Source: JANOYY01 sp043720395
Lineage (GTDB): Bacteria > Actinomycetota > Acidimicrobiia > Acidimicrobiales > JANYDT01
Reading direction: 5' to 3'
Assembly: GCA_043720395.1 (NCBI GenBank)
Contig: JAYSSR010000087.1
Span: forward strand, 112,952 to 176,951
Length of the DNA: 64,000 nucleotides
Position numbers and translations under genes: made by a program. The notes beneath the pieces were generated by a model that made no database searches, was not told the DNA's origin, and was given only the letters and a program-made list of their open reading frames with translations. Below, in pieces: positions 26,215 to 33,367 of this stretch; within the stretch, counting starts at the first letter, position 1, and every line of letters begins with the position of its first letter.

Positions 26215-27263
26215 CGCGCATCGAGTGGGGCATGTTCGATTGGATCGACGCTCGCCCCGGTACGACCATTGGCGATCTCTACGAGGACCGATTCCGCATC
26301 ATCGGCGCTGCGGAAGACGCTGGCTTCGCCGCCTACCACCTCGCCGAACATCACTCCACGCCACTCGGTACGGCACCGTCGCCGAGTGTCTTTCTCGCCG
26401 CGCTCTCCCAGCGGACGAAGCGTATTCAACTCATTCCGAGCGTCTATCTGCTGCCGATGTACGCGCCGCTGCGGCTCGCGGAAGAGATCTGCATGCTGGA
26501 TCACCTCACCCGCGGACGATTCCAGTTCGGCATCGGCCGTGGAGCGTCGAAGTGGGAAGCGATGGGATTCGCCGTTGGCCCCGACGTTGCCAAGCCGATG
26601 ATGGAGGAGGGCTTCGACGTCCTGTTGGGGGCGCTGCGCAACGGCGTACTCGATCACCACGGCGAGCATTACGACTTCGATCGGATCCAAACCGTGGTGC
26701 GTCCATTTCAAACGCCGAACCCGCCCGTGTGGTACGCCCCAGGCACACCGGAAACGGTCCAATGGTCGGCTCGGAATTCGATCAACATCTTGTCGAACAG
26801 CACTGCTGACAAGTTCGCAACGCTCGTCGATCTGTACCACGCCACCCGACGCGAAGGACTCGATCAGGACCCGGTCAATCCACACGTGACCGACCCGCGC
26901 ATCGGACTTAGCCGCCAGATCTTCGTTGCGCCGACCGACCGGGAGGCGATTGAATTGGCGCGTGATGCATACAGCTCGTTCGTGCATAACTTCACCACTC
27001 TGTGGCACCAGAACGGTGATCACGGCGTCGACCGTATTCGGTCAGGCTTCGAGGCCGACTGTGAGCGCGGCATCCTTGTCATTGGTTCGCCCGCTCAGGT
27101 CCAGAACACCTTGGCACGCGACATCGAAGTCAGCGGGGCCAATTACCTCACCGGCTCGTTCGCCTGGGGCGGGCTCAGCACCGAACACGTCATTCGCTCC
27201 ATCGAATTGTTCGCCTCTGATGTCGCGCCGGGCCTGAGTCGTCCAGCGGTTCGGGGAGTTTGA
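26211..27263 (+). CDS. LLM-class F420/flavin-dependent monooxygenase (second in operon)
   Basis: A 350-residue LLM protein of the same subfamily as the product at 22542: it begins IEWGMFDWIDARPG and has FAAYHLAEHHSTPLGTAPSPSVFLAAL. The GTG start overlaps the VOC stop (GTGA), showing tight coupling. The two LLM proteins share the opening strand and the HLAEHH active-site segment but diverge further on, so they probably act on different intermediates rather than being redundant, or form a heterodimer as in bacterial luciferase. Which applies cannot be judged by eye. Confidence 0.88.
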   Translation: MTRIEWGMFDWIDARPGTTIGDLYEDRFRIIGAAEDAGFAAYHLAEHHSTPLGTAPSPSVFLAALSQRTKRIQLIPSVYLLPMYAPLRLAEEICMLDHLTRGRFQFGIGRGASKWEAMGFAVGPDVAKPMMEEGFDVLLGALRNGVLDHHGEHYDFDRIQTVVRPFQTPNPPVWYAPGTPETVQWSARNSINILSNSTADKFATLVDLYHATRREGLDQDPVNPHVTDPRIGLSRQIFVAPTDREAIELARDAYSSFVHNFTTLWHQNGDHGVDRIRSGFEADCERGILVIGSPAQVQNTLARDIEVSGANYLTGSFAWGGLSTEHVIRSIELFASDVAPGLSRPAVRGV

Positions 27264-27264
27264 G

Positions 27265-28080
27265 ATGACGCCACCTGGCACCGCGCTTCCGAGCGGGCTG
27301 CTAGCGCTGGATGAACCGATCGCTTTTGCCGACACGGAGCGTCGCGAGTTCCGTTTGGCCGGTGCAGGTGGCCCGGTAAGCGGAACGCTGGTCACGCCGC
27401 TCGGAGCGTCGCCGGGAATGCCGGCGTTGATCATCGGGCACGACTTGGCGTCCGACCACCGCACCGAGCGCTACGTCGATCTGGCCTGCGACTATGCGCG
27501 TCGAGACGGCTTTGCCGTGGCAATTCTTGACGGCCCTTTCCACGGCGACCGCCAGCCGCCGCTCGTAGCGGAGATGGAACCTGGCCCGGATCGATTCGCC
27601 CGGATGCGGTCCGAGTTGTCGAAGCCGGGCCAGTCCGAAGCGATGTCGGCCGACTGGAGGCTACTGGTCGATGTGCTGACCGAACTCCCGCACGTGGCAG
27701 CGAGCAAGGTCGGGTTCGAGGCTGTTTCGATGAGTGCCCTCCTTGGGGTCACTTTCGTGGCTGACGAGGCACGCGTGCACTGCGCAGCATTCCATGTTAT
27801 TGGTATTCGCACCGGTGAACAGCGCAGTGCCGCTGGGCCCGAACTCGGTGGTGACCCCTTCGCTGCCAGCGTCGCCCGGATCGGCAATCGCCCCGTTCAA
27901 TTGCTCGCGAGCGCCGGTGACACACTCTTCTCCCGCGCAAGCAGCGAACTGTTTTTCGACACGTTGACCGGTGAGGAAAAGGAGTTGATTGTGCTACCCG
28001 GCGTGCATTTCGACCCGCCGGCGAAGCCGCTCTCCGGGCGAGAGTACGCCGCATCGTTCTTCCGCCGTCACTTGAACTGA
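27265..28080 (+). CDS. Alpha/beta hydrolase with an unusual nucleophile elbow
   Basis: A 271-residue alpha/beta hydrolase (dienelactone-hydrolase/prolyl-oligopeptidase-like). It has strand LIIGHDLASDH, the acid in LLASAGDTLFS and histidine in LPGVHFDPP. The elbow reads GFEAVSMSALLG: the nucleophile serine is present but the flanking glycines of GxSxG are Ala and Ser. It begins ATG 27265, one base after the preceding TGA. Position at the end of the enzymatic genes fits a late hydrolytic step, such as ester, lactone or C-C cleavage. Confidence 0.78.
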   Translation: MTPPGTALPSGLLALDEPIAFADTERREFRLAGAGGPVSGTLVTPLGASPGMPALIIGHDLASDHRTERYVDLACDYARRDGFAVAILDGPFHGDRQPPLVAEMEPGPDRFARMRSELSKPGQSEAMSADWRLLVDVLTELPHVAASKVGFEAVSMSALLGVTFVADEARVHCAAFHVIGIRTGEQRSAAGPELGGDPFAASVARIGNRPVQLLASAGDTLFSRASSELFFDTLTGEEKELIVLPGVHFDPPAKPLSGREYAASFFRRHLN

Positions 28081-28114
28081 TCCTGCCATCGTCCGTGTTC
28101 GGTACGGTGTCGAG

Positions 28115-28927
28115 ATGAGCCAACCGAGGGCACGTTCGCTGATCTTCGACATTCTCGGAGACTGCCGTCGCGTCGGTGCCGACGAGATCCGCCTGAAAGT
28201 GCTTGTGCAGCTCGGGGAGCTGGTGGGAATTGCGGCCGAGAACATGCGGGTTCTCGTTTCCCGTATGCGCAAAGAAGGCTGGTTCGATGTTCGGCGTGAA
28301 GGCCGCGAGTCGATCTACACCTTTACCCCTCGGACTCTGCGGACCATCGAGGAAGGGCGTCAGCGGATCTTCCGATCGGAACGTTCAACCTGGGACGGAT
28401 CCTGGTCGCTGGTGATCTATTCGGTGCCAGAGACGGATCGACCGACGCGCGAGCAGTTGCGACGAGACTTGTCGTGGCTGGGTTTCGGCTGTCTTGCTCC
28501 CGCGACTTGGGTGTCACCCTTTCCACTGCTCGATCGGGTGGCCGACCTCGGTGCCGCGCTTCCCAACGCGAAGCTCGACCTGCTTACCATGCGATCGAGC
28601 GGTCTCGCTGCTGACCGCTCAATCGTTGAGCGATGCTGGGAACTCGACTCGCTCAACGAGGAATATGCCGCCTTCATCCGTGACTTGCGCTTGCAGACGG
28701 TCGCGACACGTTGGAATCCCAACGATGCTGATGCCGCGTTCGCGCAGCGCGTCGAGCTTGTTCACAAGTATCGCCGGTTTCCGTTTCGCGACCCCGGGTT
28801 ACCAGCCGATCTACAGCCGCCGGGCTGGCTGGGCGACCAAGGCCGCGAGTTGTTCCTCGAAGCGCATGAAGTGCTCGCACGCGGTGCCGAGGAGCACTAC
28901 GCCAAGCTCGGCCTGATCTCCGAGTAG
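28115..28927 (+). CDS. PaaX-family transcriptional regulator
   Basis: A 270-residue regulator of the PaaX type. It has an N-terminal winged helix-turn-helix (SLIFDILGDCRRVGADEIRLKVLVQLGELVGIAAENMRVLVSRM recognisable by its RVLVSRMRKEGW helix), a central PaaX domain and a C-terminal PaaX_C region ending FLEAHEVLARGAEEHYAKLG. PaaX represses phenylacetate catabolism and responds to aryl-CoA thioesters. A TACGGT box at 28103-28108 lies six bases before the ATG with no Shine-Dalgarno sequence, so the transcript may be leaderless. It probably controls the operon upstream and the SDR gene downstream, where a perfect palindrome sits. Confidence 0.9.
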   Translation: MSQPRARSLIFDILGDCRRVGADEIRLKVLVQLGELVGIAAENMRVLVSRMRKEGWFDVRREGRESIYTFTPRTLRTIEEGRQRIFRSERSTWDGSWSLVIYSVPETDRPTREQLRRDLSWLGFGCLAPATWVSPFPLLDRVADLGAALPNAKLDLLTMRSSGLAADRSIVERCWELDSLNEEYAAFIRDLRLQTVATRWNPNDADAAFAQRVELVHKYRRFPFRDPGLPADLQPPGWLGDQGRELFLEAHEVLARGAEEHYAKLGLISE

Positions 28928-28956
28928 CGCACGCCGCTTCGGCCGCCAAATGACAT

Positions 28957-28969
28957 GTGACAGTGTCAC
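28957..28969. promoter_or_regulatory. Perfect 13-base palindrome upstream of the SDR gene
   Basis: GTGACAGTGTCAC is symmetrical around its central G. It lies 101 bases before the SDR gene and abuts the predicted -35 region of a TAGATT box (28992-28997). It is the best operator candidate in this region, for the adjacent PaaX-type regulator or another repressor. Confidence 0.6.
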
Positions 28970-29057
28970 GGTTGCCGTCAGGAGGTTGTGGTAGATTCAA
29001 ATAGGTGCAGGTCCAGCACTGCGTTGGCCGCCCGAACCGGAACACGGAGGACTACCC

Positions 29058-29825
29058 ATGAGTGGCCGATTGGACGGAAAGGTCTCGCTGATCACCGGAA
29101 CGGCAAGCGGCATGGGGAGAGCCGCTGCGCTGAAGTTCGCAAAAGAGGGTGCCCTCGTCATCGGTTGCGACGTCAATGCCGAGGGTAACCACGAGACAAT
29201 TCAGATGGTCGAACGAGCCGGGTGTTCGATGACCGGTATGGCACCGGTCGATCTGAGCGACCCCGAGGCCGCGAAAGCGTGGGTCGACGAGTCAGCGGCT
29301 GTGCACGGGCGAATCGATGTCGTTTTTAACAACGCGTCTGCGCCGAGATTCGCGCCGCTTCCTGAGATGTCGGTCGAGATGTGGCAATTCAATTCCCGCA
29401 ACGAACTCGACTTAGTTTTCTTCGTCACGAAGTTCGCGTGGCCGTATATGGCCGAGCGCGGCGGTGTATTCATTAACACTGGGTCGACGTCAGCCTGGAC
29501 CGGCACGCCGAATGCTGGGATGGCGGCACACTGCGCACACAAGGGCGGCGTCGTGGCCTTCACCCGAGCGGTAGCGATCGACGGCAAGCCTTACCGCATC
29601 CGGGCCGTCAGCATCAGCCCCGGTCCGATCAGAACTCCCGAGACCGAGCGAAACTACTTCTCCAAGGTGCCGAACGCCGAGGCGTTGCTCCTGGACCAGT
29701 TGCTGTCCCACCGAATCGGGGAGCCCGAGGACGTTGCATCATTGGCAGCCTTCGTTGCATCAGACGAAGCCTCCTACATGAACGGCTGCGATGTGATCAT
29801 CGACGGTGGACTGACCACCTTCTGA
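29058..29825 (+). CDS. Short-chain dehydrogenase/reductase with Tyr-to-His change
   Basis: A 255-residue classical-type SDR by fold: cofactor motif TGTASGMG (13-20), an NNAS block in place of NNAG, catalytic-position Ser145, and Lys162. The catalytic tyrosine of YxxxK is His158 (HCAHK). CGGAGGA precedes ATG 29058. NAD(P)-linked alcohol/ketone interconversion is the family role, but loss of the tyrosine usually abolishes or changes it, so this may be a decarboxylase-, isomerase- or binding-type variant. A palindrome lies in its promoter. Confidence 0.85.
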   Translation: MSGRLDGKVSLITGTASGMGRAAALKFAKEGALVIGCDVNAEGNHETIQMVERAGCSMTGMAPVDLSDPEAAKAWVDESAAVHGRIDVVFNNASAPRFAPLPEMSVEMWQFNSRNELDLVFFVTKFAWPYMAERGGVFINTGSTSAWTGTPNAGMAAHCAHKGGVVAFTRAVAIDGKPYRIRAVSISPGPIRTPETERNYFSKVPNAEALLLDQLLSHRIGEPEDVASLAAFVASDEASYMNGCDVIIDGGLTTF

Positions 29826-29864
29826 ACGTTTCCGGTGCCACTAACCGTTCCGACCGCGGCGGAT

Positions 29865-29918
29865 GACGCACCGAGCCTCGATTGGCTCATCCCGGTCGAC
29901 GACCACATCCGCCGATGA
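29865..29918 (+). pseudogene. Relic of an amidohydrolase gene 5' end
   Basis: Bases 29865-29909 match bases 143-187, the start of the amidohydrolase gene, at 41 of 45 positions. They read DAPSLDWLIPVDDHI against DAPNLDWLISVDDHI. The frame meets a stop at 29916-29918 after two unrelated codons, and no start codon or further similarity follows. This is the remains of a truncated copy, immediately before the promoter of the AlbA_2 gene. Confidence 0.8.
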
Positions 29919-29934
29919 TCCCCGAGCTTCGAAT

Positions 29935-29974
29935 GTAACGGTAAGGTTACTCGGTCGAGTTACGTTATAGTTAC
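29935..29974 (+). promoter_or_regulatory. AT-rich promoter with repeated GTTAC boxes
   Basis: GTAAC (29935-29939) faces GTTAC (29946-29950) as an inverted repeat, and further GTTAC copies start at 29959 and 29970. TATAGT (29967-29972) ends four bases before the ATG. This fits a leaderless promoter with an autoregulatory operator. Confidence 0.55.
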
Positions 29975-29976
29975 GT

Positions 29977-31416
29977 ATGCAGGATCTGACCGAGCTCGTG
30001 GCCGAATTGCGTCTTGCAGGTGGTGATCGCACCGATGTTGAGGTGAAACTTGCCGTAGGTGGACTGCCGGTGTCGATCGGGCAGTCCTTGTCGGCGTTGT
30101 CGAATTTGCCGGGTGGCGGGTATGTGTTGCTCGGGATTGATGAGGGTGCAGGCCTTGTGCCTGTCCGGTTGCCTGATCGCCAGAAGCTCAAACAGGGGCT
30201 TTCTAGCCGTGGTCGGTCGCTTGTTCCTCCGCCGCGTATGTCGGTCTTTGATGCGACCGTCGATGGAGTGGTTATTGTCGCGGCGCGGGTCGAGGAATGC
30301 GATCCGGCTATGAAACCCTGTCGTACTTCGGTTGGCGGGCCTGCGTACCTTCGCGGATACGACGGTGACTTCACGCTTTCCGTGCTCGAAGAGCAAGCGT
30401 TTCTCGCCGCACGATCGGCACCCTCTGCCGACCGAATCCCGGTCGAGGGTCCAACGCTCGACGATCTCGACACTGATCTCCTGGATCGGTGGACGGAGAA
30501 TGTCGGGCGCTTCGATGCCACCGGTTTGGGAAGATTTACGGGTGACGAACTCCTTCGGCGAGGTGGCGTGATCGATGGGAAGTCTGGACGTGTGACCGTG
30601 GCGGGGTTGCTTACGTTCGGGAAGTATCCGCAGGAATGGTTTCCGCGCTGGGTTGTTCAGCTCGCCGTGCTCCCAACGTTGAATGATCCGAGGGGCACTC
30701 GGGTCGAGAACGCGGTTGTTGCTTCGGGCCCGATTCCGGTGATGCTCGACGTTGCGGTTGACTGGGCGCGTCGGACCTTTGGGACGCGTGTTGTCGGGCG
30801 CGGCGACGGCACGGTTCGAGACGAAACTGAGTATCCGCTCGAAGCATTCCGCGAGTTGATCGCAAACGCGCTCATCCATCGAGATCTGTGCGCGTGGTCG
30901 GAGGGCTACGCGGTCGAGGTTCGTTTGGGCGAGGGCCGGCTCGTTGTCGCGAACCCGGGCGGGCTCTTCGGAATCAGTGTCGACCGTCTTGGACGCGAGG
31001 CGGTGACGTCAGCGCGGAACCGCACGCTGATCTCGCTGTGCCGCTTTGCTGAAACTCCGTCAGGGGTGCGAGTTGTCGAAGCGCTTGCGACCGGGCTGCA
31101 GCGCGTCGAATCGCAACTTGTGACCGCCGGTCTTCCGTCGCCGCGGTTTCTTGACCAGGGCATCCGGTTTACCGTTCTGCTCGAACAGGCACGACACGAC
31201 CGGACGGCCCCATCGCTGAGCGGCACAGCACAGCGCGTGTACGCCGTTCTCGCGACGGGGCCGCGATCGGCAACGTTCATCGCCGCCGAGCTCGGATTGG
31301 AAGTACCCAACACCCGACGAGTTCTTCGCCAACTCGTCGTGCGACGCCTTGTGGTGCAGGAGGGCGGACCGGGCCAACGCGGGACCGTGTACCGGAGGAC
31401 CGTCGTCGACAAATAG
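29977..31416 (+). CDS. AlbA_2/divergent-AAA (Schlafen-like) ATP-binding regulator
   Basis: A 479-residue protein with an N-terminal AlbA_2 domain (EVKLAVGG, then LSALSNLPGGGYVLLGIDEG) and a C-terminal ATP-binding/HATPase-like domain (RELIANALIHRDL, LVVANPGGLFGIS). A winged-helix region ends the protein (SATFIAAELGLEVPNTRRVLRQLVVRRLVV). Proteins of this class bind nucleic acids and are often regulators or parts of defence or mobile islands. No ribosome site precedes ATG 29977. The gene is flanked by an amidohydrolase relic and by a hairpin-rich tail. It shows no functional link to the catabolic genes, which suggests insertion. Confidence 0.82.
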   Translation: MQDLTELVAELRLAGGDRTDVEVKLAVGGLPVSIGQSLSALSNLPGGGYVLLGIDEGAGLVPVRLPDRQKLKQGLSSRGRSLVPPPRMSVFDATVDGVVIVAARVEECDPAMKPCRTSVGGPAYLRGYDGDFTLSVLEEQAFLAARSAPSADRIPVEGPTLDDLDTDLLDRWTENVGRFDATGLGRFTGDELLRRGGVIDGKSGRVTVAGLLTFGKYPQEWFPRWVVQLAVLPTLNDPRGTRVENAVVASGPIPVMLDVAVDWARRTFGTRVVGRGDGTVRDETEYPLEAFRELIANALIHRDLCAWSEGYAVEVRLGEGRLVVANPGGLFGISVDRLGREAVTSARNRTLISLCRFAETPSGVRVVEALATGLQRVESQLVTAGLPSPRFLDQGIRFTVLLEQARHDRTAPSLSGTAQRVYAVLATGPRSATFIAAELGLEVPNTRRVLRQLVVRRLVVQEGGPGQRGTVYRRTVVDK

Positions 31417-31423
31417 CAGGTTC

Positions 31424-31531
31424 GGCGTTGTCGTGGCCAGCAGCCGATGACAACGCCTGGCCCGTGATCGCAGGGCGCATCGACGAAACGGTGTCGGTAG
31501 CGCCGACCTTGATCAGTGCCTCGTAACGAGG
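31424..31531. terminator. Cluster of inverted repeats between convergent genes
   Basis: Nine-base arms ggcgttgtc (31424-31432) and gacaacgcc (31449-31457), a GTCGG/CCGAC pair near 31494-31508, and CCTCG-taa-CGAGG (31519-31531) fill the 154-base gap between the AlbA_2 gene and the convergent ligase gene. They probably act as a two-way terminator. No coding remnant is recognisable here. Confidence 0.45.
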
Positions 31532-31570
31532 TGTGGATTGTCCATAGCCTCGTTCATTCCTGCTCGCCCG

Positions 31571-33133
31571 TCAGTTCACGCGGCGGCCGGTGCCGGCCCA
31601 GTACTGCGCGCGGAGAACCTTCTTGTCGGGCTTGCCGACCGCACTCAGGGGGATCGCATCGACGATGTCAATGGATTTCGGGGCGTAGTGGGCGCCCTTC
31701 TGCGTTTTCACCATCGCGATGAGTTCATCGGTCTCAACGGTCTGCCCGGCACGCAGCACGATGACGGCTTTGACGGCTTCGCCCCACTTTTCGTTGGGGA
31801 CACCAATAACCGCGACGGCGGCGACGGATGGGTGCGTCGAGATGACGTCCTCCACTTCTCGCGGGAACACGTTGAAGCCGCCCGAGACGATCATGTCTTT
31901 TGTGCGATCGACGATCGTGAAGAAGCCGTTCGCGTCTTCGCGCGCGACATCGCCCGTGTGGAGCCATCCGCCTTCGAAGGCCTTCTCGGTCTCTTCCGGC
32001 TTGTTCCAGTAGCCGCGCATAACGAGCGGACCCTGCACGCACAGTTCGCCGGGCTCGCCCTTCGGCACTTCGTTCCCGGCCTCATCGAGGAGTGCAATTC
32101 GTACCCACGGAGTCGGTCGTCCACACGACGCCAACCGTTCAAGGTCGTCGACGAGGTGCTCCTCTTTACGCATCAGCGTCACCGCCATCGGAACTTCCGT
32201 CTGCCCGAAGAACTGCACAAAGATGGGTCCGAGCTTGCGGATCGCTTCCTGCATCCTGGCAGGTGACATCGGCGAAGCCCCGTAGAACACGGACTGCAGG
32301 CTCGACAGGTTGGTGGTCGCAAACTTCGGATGGTCGAGGAGCGCGTAGAGCATCGACGGGACGAGCATCATCGACGTGATCCGGTCACGTTCGATCGCTT
32401 CGAGCACTGCCCCTGCTTCGAAGCCCGGGAGCACGAACATCGAACCGCGTTGCAACAGGATCGGCACAAAGAATGACGACCCGGCGTGGCTGAGCGGTGT
32501 GCAGATCAGGTGACGTACCTCCGACGGCCACTGCCATTCGGTAGTCATGATCTGGACCATCAAGGCGCTCGCTCGGTACGTGTTCATCACGCCTTTGGGC
32601 TTCCCGGTTGTGCCGCCCGTGTAGGCGAGGGCCGAGACCATTTCCGGTTCCAACAGCGGAGCGACGAGCACCTTGGGGTCGAACGTGGCCGCAAGCTCGA
32701 TCAGGTCTTCGCCGATGCTGGAAGGGCCGTAGGAGAAGAGCCTGGTCAGGTTCGGGGCGAGTTCGGCGATTGTCCGGACGTGGTCTTCGAACGACGGATC
32801 GAAAATGAGCGTGTCAATCTCGGCGTCGGCCAACACATAGGCGTGGTCTTCCTTCGAGCCCAGCGGGTGCAAGGCTGTGTTGCGGAATCCGCCTGCCATG
32901 ACCGCGCCCATCGAGAAAAGCACCTCGACACGGTTCTTCGACAACGTGGCGACGCCGTTGCCCTGTTTGACGCCCTTTGAGTGCAACGCCTGGATGTAGC
33001 AACTGACCTGATCGCGGACCTGCGCTGCCGACAGCACCTGGTCGCCGAGAAACACGGTCGGGTGGTCACCATTTCGGTCGAGGGCCGCGATCAGCAGGTC
33101 TGGGAGAAAGTTCTGGCGATGGAGTTCGGTCAC
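31571..33133 (-). CDS. Acyl-CoA synthetase (AMP-forming)
   Basis: A 520-residue ANL-superfamily ligase. The ATP-binding P-loop TGGTTGKPKG follows LAYTG, the A5-type motif FGQTE, the hinge region GWLHTGDVAREDANGF and the catalytic C-terminal lysine in AVGKPDKKVLR are all present. It begins with GTG 33133 with GGAGG about nine bases upstream, five bases after the ferredoxin gene. It activates a carboxylic acid to its CoA ester. With P450, ferredoxin and an Ltp/DUF35 pair in the same run, a steroid or terpenoid side-chain acid is a reasonable substrate class, though not demonstrated. Confidence 0.92.
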   Translation of the reverse strand: MTELHRQNFLPDLLIAALDRNGDHPTVFLGDQVLSAAQVRDQVSCYIQALHSKGVKQGNGVATLSKNRVEVLFSMGAVMAGGFRNTALHPLGSKEDHAYVLADAEIDTLIFDPSFEDHVRTIAELAPNLTRLFSYGPSSIGEDLIELAATFDPKVLVAPLLEPEMVSALAYTGGTTGKPKGVMNTYRASALMVQIMTTEWQWPSEVRHLICTPLSHAGSSFFVPILLQRGSMFVLPGFEAGAVLEAIERDRITSMMLVPSMLYALLDHPKFATTNLSSLQSVFYGASPMSPARMQEAIRKLGPIFVQFFGQTEVPMAVTLMRKEEHLVDDLERLASCGRPTPWVRIALLDEAGNEVPKGEPGELCVQGPLVMRGYWNKPEETEKAFEGGWLHTGDVAREDANGFFTIVDRTKDMIVSGGFNVFPREVEDVISTHPSVAAVAVIGVPNEKWGEAVKAVIVLRAGQTVETDELIAMVKTQKGAHYAPKSIDIVDAIPLSAVGKPDKKVLRAQYWAGTGRRVN

Positions 33134-33138
33134 GACCG

Positions 33139-33330
33139 TCAGTCCTCCACGGTGATGGCCATCTTCGGGCAGGAGAGCGCTGCAGTTTTCAGGCGCACGC
33201 CGAGTGCTTCGTCGGGCTGTTCGTCGAGAAGGACGAGGACGTCGTCGTCGCCCATGGCGAACACCTCAGGCACGTGCCCGATGCAGATGGCGTTGCTCTC
33301 ACACTGCATCATGTCTACGACGACGCGCAT
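33139..33330 (-). CDS. [3Fe-4S]-type ferredoxin (P450 redox partner)
   Basis: A 63-residue acidic ferredoxin. Cysteines 10, 16 and 54 (C-x5-C and SCPKMAI) match single-cluster ferredoxins associated with actinobacterial P450s. Asn13 stands where the fourth cysteine of a [4Fe-4S] protein would be. It lies directly downstream of the P450 gene (37 bases), so it almost certainly passes electrons to it. The reductase is not in the window. ATG 33330 follows AAGGA with a short spacing. Confidence 0.9.
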   Translation of the reverse strand: MRVVVDMMQCESNAICIGHVPEVFAMGDDDVLVLLDEQPDEALGVRLKTAALSCPKMAITVED

Positions 33331-33367
33331 GATGTCCTTCGGGTCCTTGAGTTGGAGACGGAACTGA

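Noticed and set aside
31417..31570. Possible CRISPR-like or mobile-element repeats in the hairpin-rich gap
   Set aside because: The repeats are short and inverted, with no regular spacing and no flanking transposase or cas gene; they fit a terminator between convergent genes.
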